Below are positions 61,331 to 64,000 of a stretch of DNA of 64,000 nt, in pieces. This DNA is from an uncultured Methanobrevibacter sp. (GTDB lineage: Archaea; Methanobacteriota; Methanobacteria; Methanobacteriales; Methanobacteriaceae), in NCBI RefSeq assembly GCF_900314695.1, contig NZ_OMWD01000009.1, positions 1 through 64,000 on the forward strand, written 5' to 3'. Numbering within the stretch: position 1 is the stretch's first letter; each line of letters starts with the position of its first letter. The notes below the pieces were generated by a model, which was not told where the DNA came from, did not search any database, and saw only the letters and a program-made list of their open reading frames with translations. The translations under genes and the position numbers were made by a program.

Positions 61331-62824
61331 ATGTTTGAAAAAGTATTAATTGCAAATAGAGGAGAAATTGCAATAAGAGTCATGCGTGCTTGTCGTGAAC
61401 TTGATATTGAAAGCGTAGCTATTTACTCTGATGCTGATGCAACTTCTCTTTACACAAACTATGCTGATGAAAGTTATCCTTTAGGTAATCCTTCACCGGC
61501 AAAATCTTATTTAAATATAGATAAAATCATTAACATTGCATTGGAATCTGGTGCAGATGCAATACATCCAGGTTATGGATTTTTAGCAGAAAATTCAAAA
61601 TTTGGAGAAGAATGTGAAAAAAATGGAATAAAACTTATTGGTCCTAGTGGAGAAGTTATTAACCAAATGGGAGATAAAATCACCTCCAAAGCTTTGATGA
61701 AAAAAGCAGGAGTTCCAGTTATTGAAGGTACACCCGAAGGTGTTACAGACATTGAAGAGGCTAAAGAAATTGCTGCTCAAATTGGTTATCCTGTAATTGT
61801 AAAAGCTTCTGCAGGAGGTGGAGGTATTGGTATGCGTGCAGTTTATCAGGAAGACGAACTTGTACGTGCTATCGAATCCACACAATCTGTCGCATCAACC
61901 AACTTTGGTGATTCAACAGTATTTATTGAAAAATACCTTGAACAGCCTCGTCATATCGAATTCCAACTTTTAGCGGATGAACATGGAAATGCAATACATG
62001 TGGCAGATAGGGAATGTTCCATTCAAAGAAGACATCAAAAGCTTCTAGAAGAAGCTCCTTCCCCAATTATGACCGAAGAATTAAGGGAAGAAATGGGTGG
62101 AAGTGCTGTAAAAGCTGCAGAATATATTGGATATACAAGTGCAGGTACTGTTGAATTCCTGTATGATAATGGAGAATATTATTTCCTTGAAATGAATACT
62201 CGTATACAAGTAGAACACCCAATTACAGAGCTTGTCACCAATACAGATTTAATCAAGGAACAAATCAGAATAGCTGCAGGTGAAGAACTAAGCTATTCAC
62301 AAAATGACATACAAGTAACAGGTCACGCTATAGAATGCCGTATTAATGCAGAAGACCCACTTAATGATTTTGCACCTAATCCTGGAAAAATTACCGGATA
62401 CAGATCTCCAGGTGGTCCTGGAGTACGTTTAGACAGTGGAGTGTATATGAATTATACCATCCCAACATTCTACGATTCAATGATTTCAAAATTGATAACA
62501 TATGGAAGAAGCAGAACCGATGCAATTAACAGAATGAAAAGGGCATTAAGCGAATACATTATTTTAGGTGTTAAAACCACAATTCCATTCCATAAAGCTA
62601 TTTTAAGAAATCCTAATTTCATTTCAGGAGATTTAAACACTCACTTTATTGACGAACACAAAAAAGGTATCGATAAAGAGATGGAGAATGTAATTGTTGA
62701 AGATGCTGAAATTGTAAACAAATTAAAATCCACCTTTATGCCTAGCAAAAAAATAGCTGCCATCTCAGCAGCTGTTGGTTCCTATCAAAATGTTGCTAGA
62801 AGTCAAAAAATGCAAAAAAAATAA
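61331..62824 (+). CDS. pycA: Pyruvate carboxylase subunit A (biotin carboxylase)
   Basis: This 497-residue ATP-grasp enzyme carboxylates biotin on the separate PycB subunit, giving oxaloacetate for the partial TCA pathway of methanogens. Motifs are KVLIANRGEIAIRVMRA, HPGYGFLAEN, the glycine-rich loop VKASAGGGGIGMRAVY, EEAPSP and EMNTRIQVEHPITELVT. It stands next to birA, as in related methanogens. The biotin-carrying subunit is not in this window. Confidence 0.95.
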   Translation: MFEKVLIANRGEIAIRVMRACRELDIESVAIYSDADATSLYTNYADESYPLGNPSPAKSYLNIDKIINIALESGADAIHPGYGFLAENSKFGEECEKNGIKLIGPSGEVINQMGDKITSKALMKKAGVPVIEGTPEGVTDIEEAKEIAAQIGYPVIVKASAGGGGIGMRAVYQEDELVRAIESTQSVASTNFGDSTVFIEKYLEQPRHIEFQLLADEHGNAIHVADRECSIQRRHQKLLEEAPSPIMTEELREEMGGSAVKAAEYIGYTSAGTVEFLYDNGEYYFLEMNTRIQVEHPITELVTNTDLIKEQIRIAAGEELSYSQNDIQVTGHAIECRINAEDPLNDFAPNPGKITGYRSPGGPGVRLDSGVYMNYTIPTFYDSMISKLITYGRSRTDAINRMKRALSEYIILGVKTTIPFHKAILRNPNFISGDLNTHFIDEHKKGIDKEMENVIVEDAEIVNKLKSTFMPSKKIAAISAAVGSYQNVARSQKMQKK

Positions 62825-62839
62825 ATTGGAGATAATTAA

Positions 62840-63757
62840 ATGCAAAAAGAAATTGTTAACTTATTAAAAAAAGAAAATAAACTTTCTGATGATACAATAA
62901 GTGAAATAAAAGACATTGATTTAAATGATTTTTCAAACATTGTAAAAGAACTTGGAAAAGAGGATACCTCCTACATTAAAGCATCTGAAATTTCAAAAGA
63001 CCTGGATACTGAATACATTGGTAAAAATTTATATATCTACAATGAAGTTTTGTCAACAAATACTATTGCAAAATTCTTATCAATGAATGATGTTGAAAAT
63101 GGAACTGTCATTATCTCCGAAAAACAAACCCAAGCAAAAGGAAGATCAGGTAAAGTTTGGGAATCTCCTTTAGGTGGAGTATGGTTATCAATCATATTAA
63201 AACCAAATGTAGACCATTCCAAATTACCTTTAATAACATTGGCTACCGGAGTGGCTGTTGCAAAAACTCTCGAAGAAATCGGTGTTGAAAACCCTGAAAT
63301 CAAATGGCCAAATGACATCATAATTAATGATAAAAAGGTATGTGGAATATTGACTGAAGCCGTAGCTAAATTCAATACCATTGAAAGCGTTATTGTTGGA
63401 GTTGGTATTGACGCTAATCTTGATGTTGAACAATTCCCTGAAGAATTGCAAGAAGGAACAACAACACTGAAAGCGGAACTAAAAAGAGAAGGCAATGAAA
63501 ATCATTTAATAAAACTATTCCTAGAAGAATTTGAAAAAATCATTGGACAATTTAACAATGAAGAATATGAAGACATCTTAAAAGAATGGAGAAAACGTTC
63601 ATATTCAATTGGAAAAATTGTAGAAGTTAGAGAACCTTTCAATACTTATTATGATGCATATGTATTGGGTATTGGTAAAGAAGGAGCTCTTGTTGTTGAA
63701 AAAATTGATGGAACCTTAGAAAAAGTAATTTCTGGAGAATGTATAATCAAGAAATAA
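62840..63757 (+). CDS. birA: Biotin-protein ligase (BirA)
   Basis: This 305-residue ligase attaches biotin to carrier proteins such as PycB. The catalytic domain starts near residue 65. It shows VLSTNTIAKF, QAKGRSGKVWESPLGGVWLS (biotinyl-AMP loop), IKWPNDIIINDKKVCGIL and VGVGIDANL. The first 60 residues could be a degenerate helix-turn-helix. It follows pycA by 15 bases with a GGAGAT ribosome binding site, and its 3' end overlaps the convergent gene by 11 bases. Confidence 0.94.
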   Translation: MQKEIVNLLKKENKLSDDTISEIKDIDLNDFSNIVKELGKEDTSYIKASEISKDLDTEYIGKNLYIYNEVLSTNTIAKFLSMNDVENGTVIISEKQTQAKGRSGKVWESPLGGVWLSIILKPNVDHSKLPLITLATGVAVAKTLEEIGVENPEIKWPNDIIINDKKVCGILTEAVAKFNTIESVIVGVGIDANLDVEQFPEELQEGTTTLKAELKREGNENHLIKLFLEEFEKIIGQFNNEEYEDILKEWRKRSYSIGKIVEVREPFNTYYDAYVLGIGKEGALVVEKIDGTLEKVISGECIIKK

Positions 63758-64000
63758 ATACAATCTCCCTACATTCATCTTCATTTGAAACTGCTTTCTG
63801 TAGTTTCTTAAATGAAGATTCTATTTTTTTATTCAAATCATTTAAATTTAGTTTAAACGCATCTTCAGTTGATAGGTCAAATCTTATTGTTGCAGATGCA
63901 CCGGGCATTGAAACTGCTGGAATAGTAATAATTCCATGGTCTCTTAATAAAATAAAAGAAAATACAAATGCCAAATCATCATCTGATAAATTATGTTTTA
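63747..64000 (-). CDS. Partial gene cut by the window edge, unidentified
   Basis: This is the C-terminal 83 residues or so of a longer protein. The frame is open through base 64000 (KHNLSDDDLAFVFSFILLRD). A TTG at 63974 is not a likely start since coding sense continues upstream. The part seen contains GIITIPAVSMPGASATIRFDL, which recalls the end of SelA-like PLP enzymes of the MJ0158 group, but this is a weak guess. The stop lies within the end of birA. Confidence 0.6.
   Translation of the reverse strand, partial: KHNLSDDDLAFVFSFILLRDHGIITIPAVSMPGASATIRFDLSTEDAFKLNLNDLNKKIESSFKKLQKAVSNEDECREIVFIS

Noticed and set aside
1..64000. CRISPR array, insertion sequence, prophage or integrase
   Set aside because: No regularly spaced repeats, transposase-like or integrase-like proteins were found. 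The only exact direct repeats are the two 30-bp copies at 25074-25149.

Overview
This is an AT-rich archaeal chromosome segment. The organism is a methanogen of the order Methanobacteriales and most resembles Methanobrevibacter. The evidence is archaeal-only ribosomal and RNA polymerase proteins (L14e, L18e, L19e, L32e, L34e, S4e, RpoD/K/N), archaeal TATA boxes, GGTGAT/GGAGG ribosome binding sites, an archaeal mevalonate pathway (mevalonate kinase, isopentenyl phosphate kinase, type 2 IPP isomerase), a stand-alone biotin carboxylase subunit (PycA), FdhB/MvhD-type hydrogenase-linked proteins and a nicotianamine-synthase-like protein. The species assignment is inference.

Bases 1-6608 (+ strand) hold a signalling and glycan cluster. 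It has two tandem cytosolic PAS-HisKA_2 histidine kinase genes, the first broken by an internal deletion and frameshift. A CheY-like response regulator follows, then a membrane glycosyltransferase with a degenerate receiver domain fused to its N-terminus, then a small exported protein. Bases 6726-9852 (- strand) hold dapL followed by three small unknown genes, two of which look like DUF6882 and DUF6891. Bases 10061-15863 hold a membrane-anchored Glu-rich protein, a small unknown gene, glutamyl-tRNA synthetase, and an aldo/keto reductase-ferredoxin fusion with a methyltransferase. Bases 15870-18580 hold a stress-type unit of hybrid cluster protein, cupin and a minimal 38-residue rubredoxin, divergent from a TrmB-type regulator. 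Bases 18736-25011 hold a membrane acyltransferase-like protein with no normal start codon, an ADP-ribosylglycohydrolase, a nicotianamine-synthase-like enzyme, and an operon of a truncated FdhA-like, an FdhB-like and an MvhD-like protein. Two near-identical 30-bp repeats lie just upstream of that operon's promoter.

Bases 25571-38076 (- strand) read tRNA-Ser(GGA), S13, S4, S11, RpoD, L18e, L13, S9, RpoN, RpoK, enolase, ferredoxin, S2, MEMO1 family, mevalonate kinase, IPK, Fni, RNase J, isoprenyl diphosphate synthase. Bases 38233-42402 hold two paralogous DUF2207 membrane proteins and a LemA protein. Bases 42577-60381 hold the S10/spc-like ribosomal block from a SPOUT methyltransferase and L3 down to SecY, adenylate kinase, DUF106, L34e, Cmk, L14e and Cbf5. 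The right edge holds a METTL5-like methyltransferase, pycA-birA, and the 3' part of an unidentified gene cut by the window edge.

Many transcription units end in a perfect hairpin followed by an oligo-T tract. Those observed are listed individually. Several genes too short for routine ORF calling were recovered by direct translation: rubredoxin, RpoN and S14. No CRISPR array, insertion sequence, integrase or rRNA gene was seen.
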